Positions 1 through 12,266 of a DNA stretch of 64,000 nt are shown piece by piece. Below the pieces are notes generated by a model. That model saw nothing but the letters and a program-made list of their open reading frames with translations. It was not told the origin of the DNA and made no database searches. Location of the stretch: the NCBI GenBank assembly GCA_025266875.1, contig JALLLT010000004.1, positions 434,001 through 498,000 on the forward strand, written 5' to 3'. The translations under genes and the position numbers were made by a program. The stretch's first letter is position 1, and each line of letters starts with the position of its first letter. Source of the DNA: Fennellomyces sp. T-0311. Its lineage: Eukaryota > Mucoromycota > Mucoromycetes > Mucorales > Lichtheimiaceae.

Positions 1-138
1 AACTTCTTTTTTAGTGGTGAACGTGGAATAATTGTGTGCAGGAACGGACAAGCCAAAATTGCTTGATGGCGGAATTTCATAGGCTGTGAAGAACCAATTC
101 AACTTCCACCCGTAACACGATATCAGAGCTTCTTTACA

Positions 139-497
139 ATGTCATCCGCACTTGTACGTGTGATTCGCCATTAAAAAGCAAAACAACCACTAATCAGGAA
201 CAATAGAGCGATTGGAATGTAGCAACACCCGTAAGCGCGCCCATTCCCCCTAGTGTGCTTCCATTCTTGGCCACGGCGCTTTTGGGTGCAGGACTTTTGT
301 ACGGCGGAATCTTTGTCGTGTAAGTTGCTGTTTCTTTGTGGCATAAAGCGGGAGAGGGAAAGAACGCTCATTGGAATGTACACAGGCAAGGCAAAAACAC
401 GTCTCTTTTCAAACAATTGCAAACGTCCATCGTGGCATCCCTATTTCTGGGCTTTGGAGCCATATTCACATCCGTCTCCGTGGGCGTCTATGTCTAA
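139..497 (+). CDS. OST5: Oligosaccharyltransferase subunit OST5 / TMEM258 homologue
   Basis: Small subunit of the ER-membrane oligosaccharyltransferase, which transfers the lipid-linked glycan to Asn residues. Three coding exons (139-153, 207-319, 386-497) give 79 aa, the length of TMEM258. The first coding exon is only 15 nt; the second ends at a GTAAGT donor that would otherwise look like a stop codon. Two membrane segments are visible, one around residues 20-42 (PPSVLPFLATALLGAGLL) and one at the C-terminus. The C-terminal stretch SIVASLFLGFGAIF followed by VGVYV is the OST5/TMEM258 signature (family: SLVASLFMGFG and WVGIYV). All three exon phases agree. Identification rests on family memory plus exact frame restoration; I am fairly sure. 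Confidence 0.85.
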
Positions 498-784
498 CAA
501 AGCAAATAAAGTCAGAGAGAGAGCGGTGCATTAAAACAAGAGGGGCGAATAACCGGTTGTATTTCCATAAAAGGGGAGTCCAAAGGGCTGTGGAAAGAGA
601 GAGAGTGTGTGTGTTAGGGAGAAAGACGTAAAGCATTGAAAATGCCTTCGAACACAAAAAAGCTAAACACATTCCTTTTTGTTTCTTTTTCTTAAAAAAC
701 CGGTTGTTGGCCAAAAGGTAATGGGTACTCACTCTCTCATTCCCTCACTCTCTTTAGCATAATCCAACTAAAAGACGATACTAG
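498..784 (+). promoter_or_regulatory. Purine-rich then pyrimidine-rich leader
   Basis: Intergenic spacer between OST5 and the PPxY gene. It holds GA-rich runs (about 511-524 and 593-620) followed by a CT-rich run (730-757) directly before the 785 start codon. The GA and CT runs could pair as an imperfect stem. Pyrimidine-rich leaders precede several genes in this window, so this is probably the core promoter and 5' leader; no discrete motif can be named. Confidence 0.3.
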
Positions 785-1129
785 ATGGGCAATGTTGTAC
801 TTTCAGACTTGGATCAGACGCTGCTCATACTTATCTCAATACTTTTAATTCTATTAATCGTCGCCGTGATATACATCTCATGTCGAAAACACACCCGACT
901 CGAACGGCGGTTATGGCGCGACATCGAACGAGACTTTGTGATTATCGGTAGTCCAGCTCACATGGCCGAAATCAAAAAGAGTGAAAGCGACTTACTATGT
1001 CAAGATCTCTTGTCTAAACCGGTACGACCGTCGATCTCACTGGGACCTTTTCCTCAATCACCACCACCTGCTTATCATCATTTTCGAAAAAGTAATGATG
1101 ATGGTTCCCTCGTGGATGTCAAAATTTAA
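785..1129 (+). CDS. Small single-pass membrane protein with PPxY motif
   Basis: Intronless 114-aa product that I do not recognise. Residues 12-32 form one strong hydrophobic segment (LLILISILLILLIVAVIY), followed at once by a basic stretch (CRKHTRLERRLWRD), so the C-terminal part is probably cytosolic by the positive-inside rule. Near the C-terminus is SPPPAYHH, a PPxY-type ligand for WW domains such as those of Nedd4/Rsp5 ubiquitin ligases. Short membrane proteins with PY motifs are often Rsp5 adaptors, but that role is inference here. The leader just upstream is pyrimidine-rich and ends in a possible splice acceptor near 757. It lies about 290 bp downstream of OST5 on the same strand. Confidence 0.55.
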   Translation: MGNVVLSDLDQTLLILISILLILLIVAVIYISCRKHTRLERRLWRDIERDFVIIGSPAHMAEIKKSESDLLCQDLLSKPVRPSISLGPFPQSPPPAYHHFRKSNDDGSLVDVKI

Positions 1130-4100
1130 GTTTATTATTTCTCTCTATATAATTCCTGCCCTCCCCACCCTCCCCCCCACAAATAATCCAAACTTTTTCT
1201 TGTAAAGCTCTATTTCAAGAATTCTTGTTGACAGTTACAGTACCCCTTTTCGTTACTATTGAAAAAAAATAATAATAATTATACGTACTCCATGTGTTCT
1301 GGACAATCATTCTTTGATTTAGACAATCGAGAACAAGGGGCATGTAAGGGGTTTTTTTTTCAGCACTACTATGTATTGTTTTGATCAATATCTTTATGCA
1401 TTCTAGTCTTGCTAATGCCCAAATATGGTGTTTGACTGTTCCTTCGCAAATGATCCCGAATTGATTTACTTTTTATTTAAACTATAAAGGTTATTCGATC
1501 TATACTAAACAATGAAGATTGCCAATGTCGCCATATGACGCTAGGAATGGTAATAACGTCATTCCCCAAACGATAGCGCGCAAGATTGATGTGCATCGAC
1601 CGAGCCAAAGTGAAAAAGAAGCTGTTCAGTCTTTACTAAAAAAACACTGCATGAGGCTATTGTGAATGGGTCTAGTAAGAGAAATACGACAGGTTCGGTC
1701 CTTTTTTTAGACTTTATAGTGGGAGACAAGCGCTCCGATCCGAAACTGGAAACGATGAAAAGGGGCTATCTGAATGTCATGTGAACGATTCCCAGTTTTA
1801 CTATGCTCTGAAAAACTGAAGGGTTGCGTTCGCTAAACTTGAAGTCAATCCGGAACAAGCCTTGTGCAAGAACGCAAACAGCACGTAGTATTTGGCTTAT
1901 GCTTGTTGCAAGCGTTAATAATAATTAGATCAACCGATTGATCACAAGAACTATGTGAATATACAAAGAGTTGCTGAACGTGTGATACATGCTACGGCGA
2001 AAGCCTTACGCATTAATAAAAAATCCCAGCATATGATGGACAAGTAAGAAAAGAGCCTATCTTATTCGTTGATCCAAGAAGCTTACCGTAACTACAATTG
2101 GAAATGAGCACACATTGTTAATGATCCGTTATTCCTTTGTATGGTGGCCTTAGCAGCACTTTCCATCCCTGCGTATCCTCTTTTCCGAGAATTAATCTTC
2201 GGTTGATACGATACATACAGGTAAATGTCATTAGGAAATGTAGACGCCTGCTGCTTAGGAATTACGGATATTAAGGTAAGGAATTTTCAAATATGCAAGA
2301 TGCTAGTGAAAATATGAACTTTTTATAATAAAGAATCATCACGGTTTTATAATGTATAGTATTATGAAGAGCAAAAAAGCCCCATGAGCTGCTTAAATTG
2401 ATGCATAATTTCGCGATGGGGTAGTAGAAAGTAACATGGTCGGTCTTGTACTGAACATATACGAAGAGTTAGAGATGATGGAATAATAAGATTGACGAAT
2501 GGAGGAAGCAGTGTAGTTATATTATCAGGTGACAGGAGTCCATCCTAATGGGATATTGTTACGTTTTTGGCGCCAGCAGCCACTTAAAGCGTTATTAGTC
2601 GATAATAATGCGCATCATGCCATTCTTGAACAACCATATGTAGTCGCTTTTTCCGCCGTACATTTTTCGTGCTTTCGCCTTTTCACCCTATAGATGTGTC
2701 ACACTTTTCAATCCTGGTACATTCAACCCCACTTTTCCTTGGAAATTGAACACACTGCATTTTCCGCAACCATTTCTTGGAAATGTCAATGGCAAACTGG
2801 TGCTTTATAGGCTCCCATGTTTGCAAAACCCGCATTATTTGCATCTGAAAATTGGTAGTCCCATGTTGAAAAAATCGGGGGCTGACGGTAATCTGAGAGC
2901 AATGGTAGTTTGTCCATGAATTCTTAAACATTCTCATCGTTGTATTCAACTGAGTCAGCCGTACTAATATTGTGAAAGGTTGATATTGATAGATGCTCCA
3001 ATGACATGACAAACAAACACCGATTGATAGCCTTCATCATGTCATGGTTCTGTAATGCTTGTCGCTAGTATGTACAGCAATATCAGTTGTAATGCCTTTA
3101 TAAACACTTAAAAATCTCGCTAAAATACCTTGAACGATAGAATAACCACCATAAAATTTGCTAAACCCGGAACTAAGGATAAACCGGTAATAGTACTTTT
3201 CATAATGCACAAATATACCTTTCAACTTTCATGCGCCGCGAGTTTACAGCTTGTCTTCATGCCAAACGATTGGCATCTCCTCGAAGTACTCAATCAGAGA
3301 TTTGATCGGAAGTCACTTTTTCGTCACTACGACGGAAACAGCGCCTATGTGCTCATTCTTTTCATAATCGGTCTTGGTATCTATTGTACTAGCTTATTCA
3401 GACTTATCCTCGCAGTATGTGATATCGAACTGGTACAATTCCTGAAGCGCATCGTCCATAAATGGTCCATATATATTAATTTGCTACCATGCTGTATTGT
3501 TTTTTTTGTGAAGCAGCTTTGAAAATTCGCAAGGGACAAGCTATAATAACTCTGATTAACCGATATATAAAACCATATAAGCTTTAATGTGAAAGCCTGC
3601 TTTTTGTGAAGGGCCGATATGGTAGCTTCGCAACCATTAAGCACATGTGTGTGCGCAAATAACCGCTACTTGATCGTGTATAACTGTTCAAGTACATTGC
3701 AGCGATAAACTATGTTTGCCGGGCATACTACCCAACAAGCTGAAGTGTTACAGATCAGAGAGGAATACGTATCAAGCGTAGAATTAGAGCGTGTGTTGTA
3801 GAAGCATTGAGCTTCGTTCATCTCGACGTCCTTCCGCGTTAACCTGTTTCCGCACGGCGCAAGGAATCGAGATAGTTCGCTTCGTTAAACACTTTATATA
3901 ATATAAAATATTAGATCAACAACAAGACTGATAATAAAAGCTGTACCGTAAACATAGGTATTATCTACAGCTCTGAAAGTCTATTGCTTTGGTTTTGAGG
4001 GCTGTGACATCAAGCTGTCGCGTTCTGGACTACAGCTTGGTTTGTGCGCAGCTATGGTCAAATCAATTGTTCCGTTAGATTGGTGAAGAAATACTGGATG

Positions 4101-4676
4101 AATGAAACGCTGGCCATAACACATTAGATGGCGTGATGGAAGCAAGTGAAGGTAGCGAGAAAACAGAGACGCAATTGACGCTTCTCAATCCAGAAGGAGT
4201 AAGGCGCTAATAGCTGCATTTCATTGTACTTACTACGAGGTTTGCTATCACAATAAGGGAGTATGTGTTAAAACGCGAGTGCGAGCCGTAAGTTATTACT
4301 CACGGCACTTTACGATTATAGAGATATCTGGTTGCTATGAATTTACCAATACTGTCCGCCCTGTGCTGAGTAGTGCTTCCCAGCATATGGCAACAGTAAC
4401 TTTGGTTCTGGGTTTGCACGAGAGTATAGCATGGAAAGTAATGAGAAGTGTTGGTTGCAACTGAGCGCTTGTATGCTGATTGGGCCGCACTTGTCATATC
4501 ACGAATCTCAAACAAACCCGTTTAGCGATACACGAATCGAAACGCAGGCGGATATTTGATAAAATTGAACCGTACATCACTGTCAAAACAAAACTCCTCT
4601 TGCTTTTATCTTTTTTGCTGGAATTTGTTCCCGGCATTCACATTAACGACGACGAACGCATTCAAACGATACCACA
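1130..4676. other. Gene-poor stretch with decayed coding scraps
   Basis: No intact gene recognised. Two short plus-strand stretches read like broken coding sequence: about 1708-1785 (contains DKRSDPKLETMKRGYLNVM) and about 1960-2047 (contains RVAERVIHATAKALRINKK), each ending in stops and frame breaks. A minus-strand open stretch at 2683-3012 and a plus-strand one at 3130-3522 (130 codons, hydrophobic near its middle and end) have no recognisable motif. The composition is AT-rich. Most likely old transposon or pseudogene debris plus the promoter of the gene starting at 4677. Confidence 0.35.
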
Positions 4677-7600
4677 ATGGACGCTCCCATCGAAGCGCTA
4701 AAGATTGAACACAGCGTGATTTCCAAGGAACTTGCGCGCTTCCGTCCCTGCCACCCAGAAACGCGTTGTTACTTTTGTCGCGAATGGGCGCAGTTTGTGT
4801 ACAAGAAGCACGTCGCTTTCAATTCCAAGGCACAGGAAAATGCCAATGAATCCAGTGCACTGTTGAAAGCCGGTCGGTACCAGCTTCGTCTTCCAGGACA
4901 CGCCGCCGAACTCACAAAGGAACAGCTGCGAATCCCTCTGAAAGAGTTAAAGAGCAAGCTGATGCAAGACGAAAGCAACATTCCAACGGAAAACGGGTTG
5001 ACCGACACGATCATTGCGGCGTGCCATGCTTGGATCGAAGCACCAAGTCAATTGACTACGCTGTCGTCGTTGTTTGAGCCTGTGCAATTCGATCCGTTCA
5101 ACGATGAATTGTTTGAAGTGGACGATCCCAAGGAACCATCGCGATTGCTTGATCCTCTGGTGGTTCAGCGTCAACATGTCCATTTACCGGCAAAAGAATT
5201 TCGTTTGCTAAAGAACTTGACAGGCGATATTCTGCTATCCCACAAAGAACCGATGTGTGAGCACACCAGGCCAGAATGGAAATCCCCCAGTGATCTTGAC
5301 GTAGAGCGCGACATTTTCAACGAAAAGATGGCTATCGAAGTCAAAAACGCGTTGGTCAAGTTGGAGAAGTCGCTGGATGTTGCGTGGGGTCCTCTCACTG
5401 AATTCCTCGACGAACTCAAGCTCATCGACAAGGAACGGGGTCGACTGATCGGAAAGGATTGCCAAAAGGATGTCGACGCATTCGCAGACAAGCAATCAAT
5501 CACTTCGTTCCAGGATTATTGGGGCAGTCTTGCCGGCACCTTCAAAAAGAAACGTCCTGCCGTTGATCTTGCTACTGTGGATGCCGCCTTCATCGACTAT
5601 TTCGACAAACTGGTCGACCACGCGCGCGACTTTCAGGAAAACTTTGTCATCCCGCGTCTGGAAGCCGTTCTGAGCCTTCTCAAAAAGCTTTGGGACATTG
5701 TCATGCCTGTGATCGAGCGAATAACTGCGAGTACGACGACGTATGATAACATCAGCAAGAGCTATGGCGAAAACATGCTCAAGCTGGTGGGATCGATCGA
5801 ACGTCTTCGAGACACTGTCGAAGTCCAGGCAGCTGTGGACAAAGTTAAGGAGGAAACTGAAGCTCGCATCACTGAATACTCGGATGAGATTGCATGGCTC
5901 AAAAAGTCGTACAAGGACGAAGGCAAGCCCAGCGTCACCAACCGATTGGACAAGGTTGCGAATAACAAGGCATTCAAAAAGCAGATCAAGAAAGCTGAAA
6001 GCGGCTATCATTCCATTCGTCAGCACTTCCGCTACCAGCTTACGCAAAAGATCTTGCCAGAGACCATTTTTGCTCGCTTCAGTCTGGCGTGCATCAATGC
6101 TCTGATGCAGGAGGGCGAGGTGCTCGAAGCGCTCACCATCAAAGCCGAAATCAAACGGTTCAAGGAAGCGCACATGGAAATGGTCGATGAGCGTCAGTAC
6201 CTGTTTGAGGACTTTGAGGAGGGTGTGATCACTGGTCGCCGTGAGCTGGCTGGCATTCTCGGGCGTTTGTTTTTAAGAGAAGGCATGCGTATCCAGGGCG
6301 AGAACTTGGCTGTGCAGAGACAACAAACGTTGCTCAAGTCGCTGGGTATCGATGCTGTGGAAGAGCAGCAAAGTCAGGCACAACAGAAACGGCATCCGGT
6401 GCAACAAGACGCCAAGAAGAAGAGGGGACAGACCAAAAAGGGTGATGAGAGCAATGACGCTCGCCTTGTGACGGATCATTTGGCGGTGCTGGACAAGTTG
6501 TGCGAATCTGTGCCGGATGAAAAGTCAGAGGCAAATGGCAAGGCTGCTGCCAAGGCAAAATCCCCTTTGCCAAAGAAAAATTCACCCGAACCATCTTCAT
6601 CCACCTCTAAAACAAAGGCAACATCCACAAAGATAGCACAGGCAAAGTCACCCGCGACAAAGTCGCCCGAACCGGCAACTGTTGCGAAGGCCCCTGTTGT
6701 AAAAGCAGCATCCATCCCCATAAAACCATTGACAGCAACTCCAGCCACGCCTTCGCCAGCTTCTTCCAAGGTATCAACTCCAGCTTCGTCCAAGGCATCG
6801 ACGTCAGTTCCAACACCAGTTGCAACGAAAAAACCAACTTCCGTTCCAACTGAAGCAGCGACGCCAGCTCCAGTCAAGGCATCAACACCAGCTCAAACCA
6901 AGTCAGCTACTGTGTTGACTCCAACCAAGGCACATACACCTCCTCCAACTCAACCAAAGGCTGCGCCAGAGCCAAAGAAAATGCCTGCTCCCGCGGCTAC
7001 TCCAGAACCCAAAAAGGCCCCTTCCGAACCAGCACCGCAACCAGTTGCTCAGCCAGACATCGGTGGCTGGGGATCGATGAACGCTGCCGAGATGGTCAAA
7101 GGGTGGAGCTCGCTGAAGGAACCTAGTGAGGAGAAGCAGCCGGTCCAGCCAAAGTCAACCCCTCAACCACTTGTGCATGTGGATGACGACGATGGCTGGG
7201 GCACACCAAAGAAGCCTGATAATTCCGAAGCGAACACCTGGCTTTCCGAGAACACCGCAACATGGGCGCGTGTTGCTGAGAAGAAGGAAGTGGTGGACGC
7301 CATTCCCCTTACAAACGGATCGACACCTGCTTCTGATGGTTGGAGCAAAGTTGCCGCGAAGTCTTCCTCAGATAGTTGGGCGACACCGTCAGATGATGGT
7401 CAAAACAAGTCTCACAAGAAGCAGCAACAACCTGCTTCGGATGATGGATGGAACAAACCTGCTCCTGATGCCGCAAGTGATGGATGGGCGAAACCACAAA
7501 AGCAAGAACGAGCTAGTGATAGATTGGCGAAATCACAACAACAGGAGCGAGTCAATGATGGATGGGGAATGCCACAGAAACAAGAGGCAGCCAGCGGTGG

Positions 7601-9165
7601 ATGGGCGAAACCACAAAAGCATGAGACAACGAGTGATGGTTGGGCTGCATCGCAAAAGCAAGAAGTTGGTGGATGGGGCACACCGGAGGGACAAGCGACC
7701 GACAGTGGATGGGCCGTATCAAAGAAGCAGGCTGCCAATGACGGATGGGGTTCCACACAAAAGGAAGCAGACAGCACAGGATGGGACCCTGCAGAAACAC
7801 AGACAGCTAGTGATGGATGGGGCTCGACTGAACAACAAATGACCAACGACAGCTGGGGTACTGCCGAAACTCAAGCAGCCAAAAATGGATGGAACGCAAC
7901 GGAGCAAAAGGCGACGAACGGCGGATGGGGTGCCAAGCAGGACAAGGGGTGGAACACTTCTGAAAGTGGTGGACAGAAGAAGCAGACGGATGGATTGGGT
8001 ACACAAGACAAACGAGCCAACAACGGTCAGTGGAACAATCGTCAAAAGCCGGCTAACACGAGCAACAACTGGAGACAACCAGAAAGCAAGCAAGACAACG
8101 GTAATTGGCGCCCATCAGAAGCCAGTCGGTCGAACGAAGGCAATTGGAGAAAGCAACAACAGAAACCGGTTGACAAATGGAGCAGCGCAGGCAACGGTAG
8201 TTGGGGCAACAGCACTGGATGGAACAACCAGGACGAGCAAAACGACAACCAAAGCTACAACGTTCCTGACAACGGATGGGATAGCGAGAAGCAAAGGAAG
8301 GATGCCAAATCTGCTGTACCGGCAGAGCAAGAAGATGGCGAGGTTGTCAATTTTACACTCAAGGAAATCCTTGCCCAGTCAGCATCAGTGCAACCCACTG
8401 GTTTTCCCAATTCAACTACCATAGCTACTCCACCAACTGCTGCTCCTGGTTTGGTATCTGCTCCTGGTCTTCCCGCTGCTCCTGGCCTGGCCGCCGTTCC
8501 CGGTATGAATGTTGTTCCTGGTATGCCCATTGCCACTGGTATAAGCAATGTATTGCAAACAACGCTATCACAACAAGAGCCTGTGCCAGCCGACCAGATC
8601 CGGATCATGAGTCAAGAAAGCTTGGTCACATTTGTTCAAACGTTGCAGCGCGACAATGCCCGTTTGCTTCAAGCCTTGATTGCGGCACAACAAGAAATGG
8701 GTATGCAAACCAACCGTTACACCGACATGATGACGCTTTCGCGTGAACGTGAAAACCAGATGCTTCAACTGTTCGAAGCCCGGAAGCAAACGGATATGGA
8801 AGAAGCACGACGGTACATCCTGTCACTTGAGGCGAAAATCAACACGCTTGAAGCAAAACTGGAAGCAAGCAGCAATGGTGGCAATGGTGGTTTAACGGCT
8901 GGTTTCGGTAACCAAGATCTGTTTGCTGGCTATCGCGAAGATTTACGTAATCATCGTGGCGGTAACAGACGCTACTTCCACGGCAAGCAGCCCGTCCTCC
9001 GATGTGGCAACTGTGGCCATACGGGCCATACCAGTGCGCAATGTGCTGTAAGTATCATCTTTAAAAAAAAAGCGGGCAAATTCTTACTGTATGCTTTTAT
9101 AGGACGCTTGCCGTTATTGCGGTTCCGATGAACATCTTTCCGAATCATGCACTATGAACCAGTAG
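4677..9165 (+). CDS. Large GW/WG-repeat protein with two C-terminal CCHC zinc knuckles
   Basis: 1477-aa protein from exons 4677-9047 and 9103-9165 (phase 0). I do not recognise an orthologue. Layout: helical N-terminal half (1 to about 545, with CHPETRCYFC at 24-33 as a possible small metal site); Lys-rich then Ser/Thr/Pro/Ala-rich linker (about 560-790); Trp repeat region 798-1201 with 29 Trp by my count, 21 in GW or WG dipeptides, spaced about 13-16 residues in units like DGWAKPQKQE; PGL/PGM repeats (about 1255-1290); predicted coiled coil (about 1310-1400); zinc knuckle C1443-C1446-H1451-C1456. The last exon adds a second knuckle, C1460-C1463-H1468-C1473. GW/WG repeats are known Argonaute-binding hooks (GW182, NRPE1, SPT5L, Tas3) and CCHC knuckles bind single-stranded nucleic acid, so an RNA-silencing scaffold is a reasonable inference. 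A generic low-complexity RNA-binding protein is the alternative. Confidence 0.8.
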
Positions 9166-12100
9166 TGTATTGCACATATAGCATAATTAGTTAGATGTAT
9201 ATTATTTGTATCATATAGTTTTTTTTTCACTTCCCCCCACCCCTACTCCTTGCCTTGCTATCAAAACAAAATACATATTATGGCCATTAGCCAAAATGTA
9301 ACCATAATATATCAGAAGGAAGGCAGAGTTGTTTCCACAATGCAATAAAGCTTAGGACGTGAATATACATCTCTATTGTTCATCATAAATGGTTACAGTA
9401 ATATCCCGATTACTCGGGTTCTGCGACGCTCTTCGAGCGCACACGATCTTCGTGAACGCCAATTGCCTTTTTAGGAATAATAGGTATTTACTTACTCGTC
9501 CTCGCGGAAATTAAAATTTGATGTTTAAAAACATTTTATATTGAAATATATTTAAAGCGAATGGCGAAAGTAGTGCATGTGATGTAGAAGGATCAATTGG
9601 TAGCAATAAAGAGTCACTGAGGCCATAAAATAAATCTATGTTCTGATTGCATTTTCATATACTAAGCTAATGCCTTATTTATATTATTGACTACAGTGTT
9701 GTATCCAATATGAACACACCCTAACAAGCTTCTTTGTCATCTATGCTGTCCGTCAGTGAAGTGTTTGGTGTGGTTATGTGTGTGTGTGGATGAAGTAATT
9801 CGTGAGACTCTTTATAGGAGAGATTTATTCTGAAAAAGAGAGAGAAAAACACAAATTGAAAATAGACTATTCTTAAGCTACTACATGTTACACCAGATAC
9901 AACTCATTTGTCTCCCAATACCACTAGATACGACAGTCAGCGAATAAGAGCTTTCCATCCTTACTGCCACTTCCCACTTCTGACATCGGAACGTTGAGCT
10001 TCATGCTTACTAAATACTTAGCCAATCAGGTTACTTATAGACACAACCTTCCAGTCAATGCATCTCTTTACGAATATGCTCTATCAGCATTCATCCTATC
10101 GATCATCACGATCCATAACTGCTCAATGATAATAAGGTTGACATTACACATCACTCATGGAAACACCGGCTTAAGGAAATCTCATCATGGATAAGCATTT
10201 ATTATAAATAGAGAGAAGAAAAACAGTGTAGGTATAATATTAATAATATAAACATGTTTATCTGAACTTATATTTACCAAATTCATATTTATGCAAATTA
10301 TCATGTCAGCTATGACACCTACCAAGTACGAGTGGTTGATGCTTCTACCTGAAGGCCACATCACCACAATCGCCAACGATGTTGCTACCTGTACTGTGGC
10401 AAGACACAGCCCTTGTTAGAGTGGTACATTGCTCTATTGCCAGGACAGCAACGGCAAAGGAAAGACAATTGATAAAAAACTGAAAAGTACAGCTGCCGTT
10501 AGCAATACAACGTCATGTATTATTACCCAACCACGACTTACTTTGTGTCCCAAGGAATCTTGAAAATCGTTGTAGACGTTTTTGTCACTAGTGACTGATT
10601 TATTTCATATGTTGAATCATCACTTTAAATAATAAAAGCTTATTCTCGAGGGGTTGGATCATTGACATGGTTGTAAGGCACATGAACCGCTGTGGTAACC
10701 AGGGTTATGTGGGTTTCACTAAGATAGGCAAGGTTATTACGATGAACGCATGTCAAGACAGGGATGTGGCTGTAGATCGGAAAATTAAAGTAACCCATTG
10801 TCAATAAGCAAACAAGGGTAAATGATGCGTAAGCCATAATCATGTTGTGGATACAACATTTAGAAACGTTACATTTAAGATTGACATACTCTAGGATTGA
10901 CATAAAATACATACAGTTCATGTTATGAAAAGTCTAAGGAACTGTCGTATTCTCGACATACACCATCATCCATGGTTACATGCTTTTCCTTAGTCCTCGA
11001 TTATGTCCAATGTCATTACGACATCAACAACTATACAGTTATCGATTGCCCTATTTGCTCTTATGTGCAACCTTGATCCAGCTTTACCGATCATGTAAGG
11101 CAACTCCATTAACTTGGTCTCAGATCTTCGGTGTCTTCGACAATATGTCAAGATCATATGAGACTTGGTGATAACATGGATCTTTGGGACTGTTACACAA
11201 AGCATTGGCCTTCTTCGTCCGGACTCATCATCAGTATAAATAGAAATCAGCTTTCTTCAATAAACATAAGCTTATTTCTGGTCTCGTCATTCGAAAGCCT
11301 TTTCTCGTTAAGCGATACCACAGGAACAAAGGTGCTTTGGCCAAGCTACATATTTATACCTTACTACGAGTAAAATTAATCCGGTAATTCATTGGTAAAA
11401 CTGATTCTTTGAAAAAAAATTTTCAAGCGAAACGGAAGCATCTGATCATATATCACAACAAAAACGGACACCGTGCCATATATAAATGCTGATTAGCCTA
11501 CGTACATTCATTCAGAACACAGCTCCACCTATCGCATCGCGGCAACAGCTGCATGGTAAGTAAGTTATTGATAATTGGAAGTAGGATACTGACGACACGG
11601 CATGGCATCTGAGTCTTCTCAGCTGTTTAAGCGAGTGCTATTTTAGATGATATTCGTTCGTAAATAAAGATACTGTATGTATTGCTCGCCTTATCACGTA
11701 TGATAACACGCGCTTCATACTATAACTGCCAAGTCCTGCTTAATTACTACCGCTTCTATTATCTACGTAACAGATTATTGAATTCGAGTTCTCAGTAGCA
11801 AAATGCTAATCAACAGGAATTTTTACCTGAAAAACACTCTACTCACAGAGTATAGAAAGATAAGTCATGACTATCAGGGAGACGCACTGTACTGATTTAG
11901 ACGCAGATGTCAGATACTAACAAGACAGAGTCTCCACCCTTTGCAATATACCACGCTTGAGATTGGGTGTGAATCCACAGTTATCTTCCGCCAATAAAGT
12001 ATGTTGTTTCATTTATGCCAAAGACTCAATAGCAAGATATCTCCCATTTATATACAGTAATTTGTTCGTATTCTCAAAGGAGACTCGTAGCCATAAACGA

Positions 12101-12266
12101 CAAAGCTTGTCAACAACGTGTGATATACAAACTCAAAGTACCTATAACAAGTAAATTCTCATAATCGCATTATAAATCAATCGGGGCACATCGTTCTAGT
12201 ATCTAATTATATATTTTACGAGACGAAAAGATGGAGGAGGAGAACAAAGAATTCATTTATATATAT
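9166..12266. other. Long intergenic stretch without a recognisable gene
   Basis: Contains the 3' end of the GW-repeat gene, a TG-rich run near 9770-9790, and AT-rich sequence with stops in all frames. Open stretches such as 9994-10194 and 10980-11171 lack motifs, and I see no introns that would join them. No tRNA or repeat array was found by eye. Confidence 0.3.

Noticed and set aside
5496..6173. 225-codon minus-strand frame inside the GW-repeat gene
   Set aside because: Antisense shadow of the helical N-terminal half; codon pattern follows the plus-strand protein.
7126..7842. 238-codon plus-strand frame with many Arg/Ser/Asn residues over the Trp repeats
   Set aside because: Frame-shifted reading of the repetitive GW region; repetition alone keeps it open.
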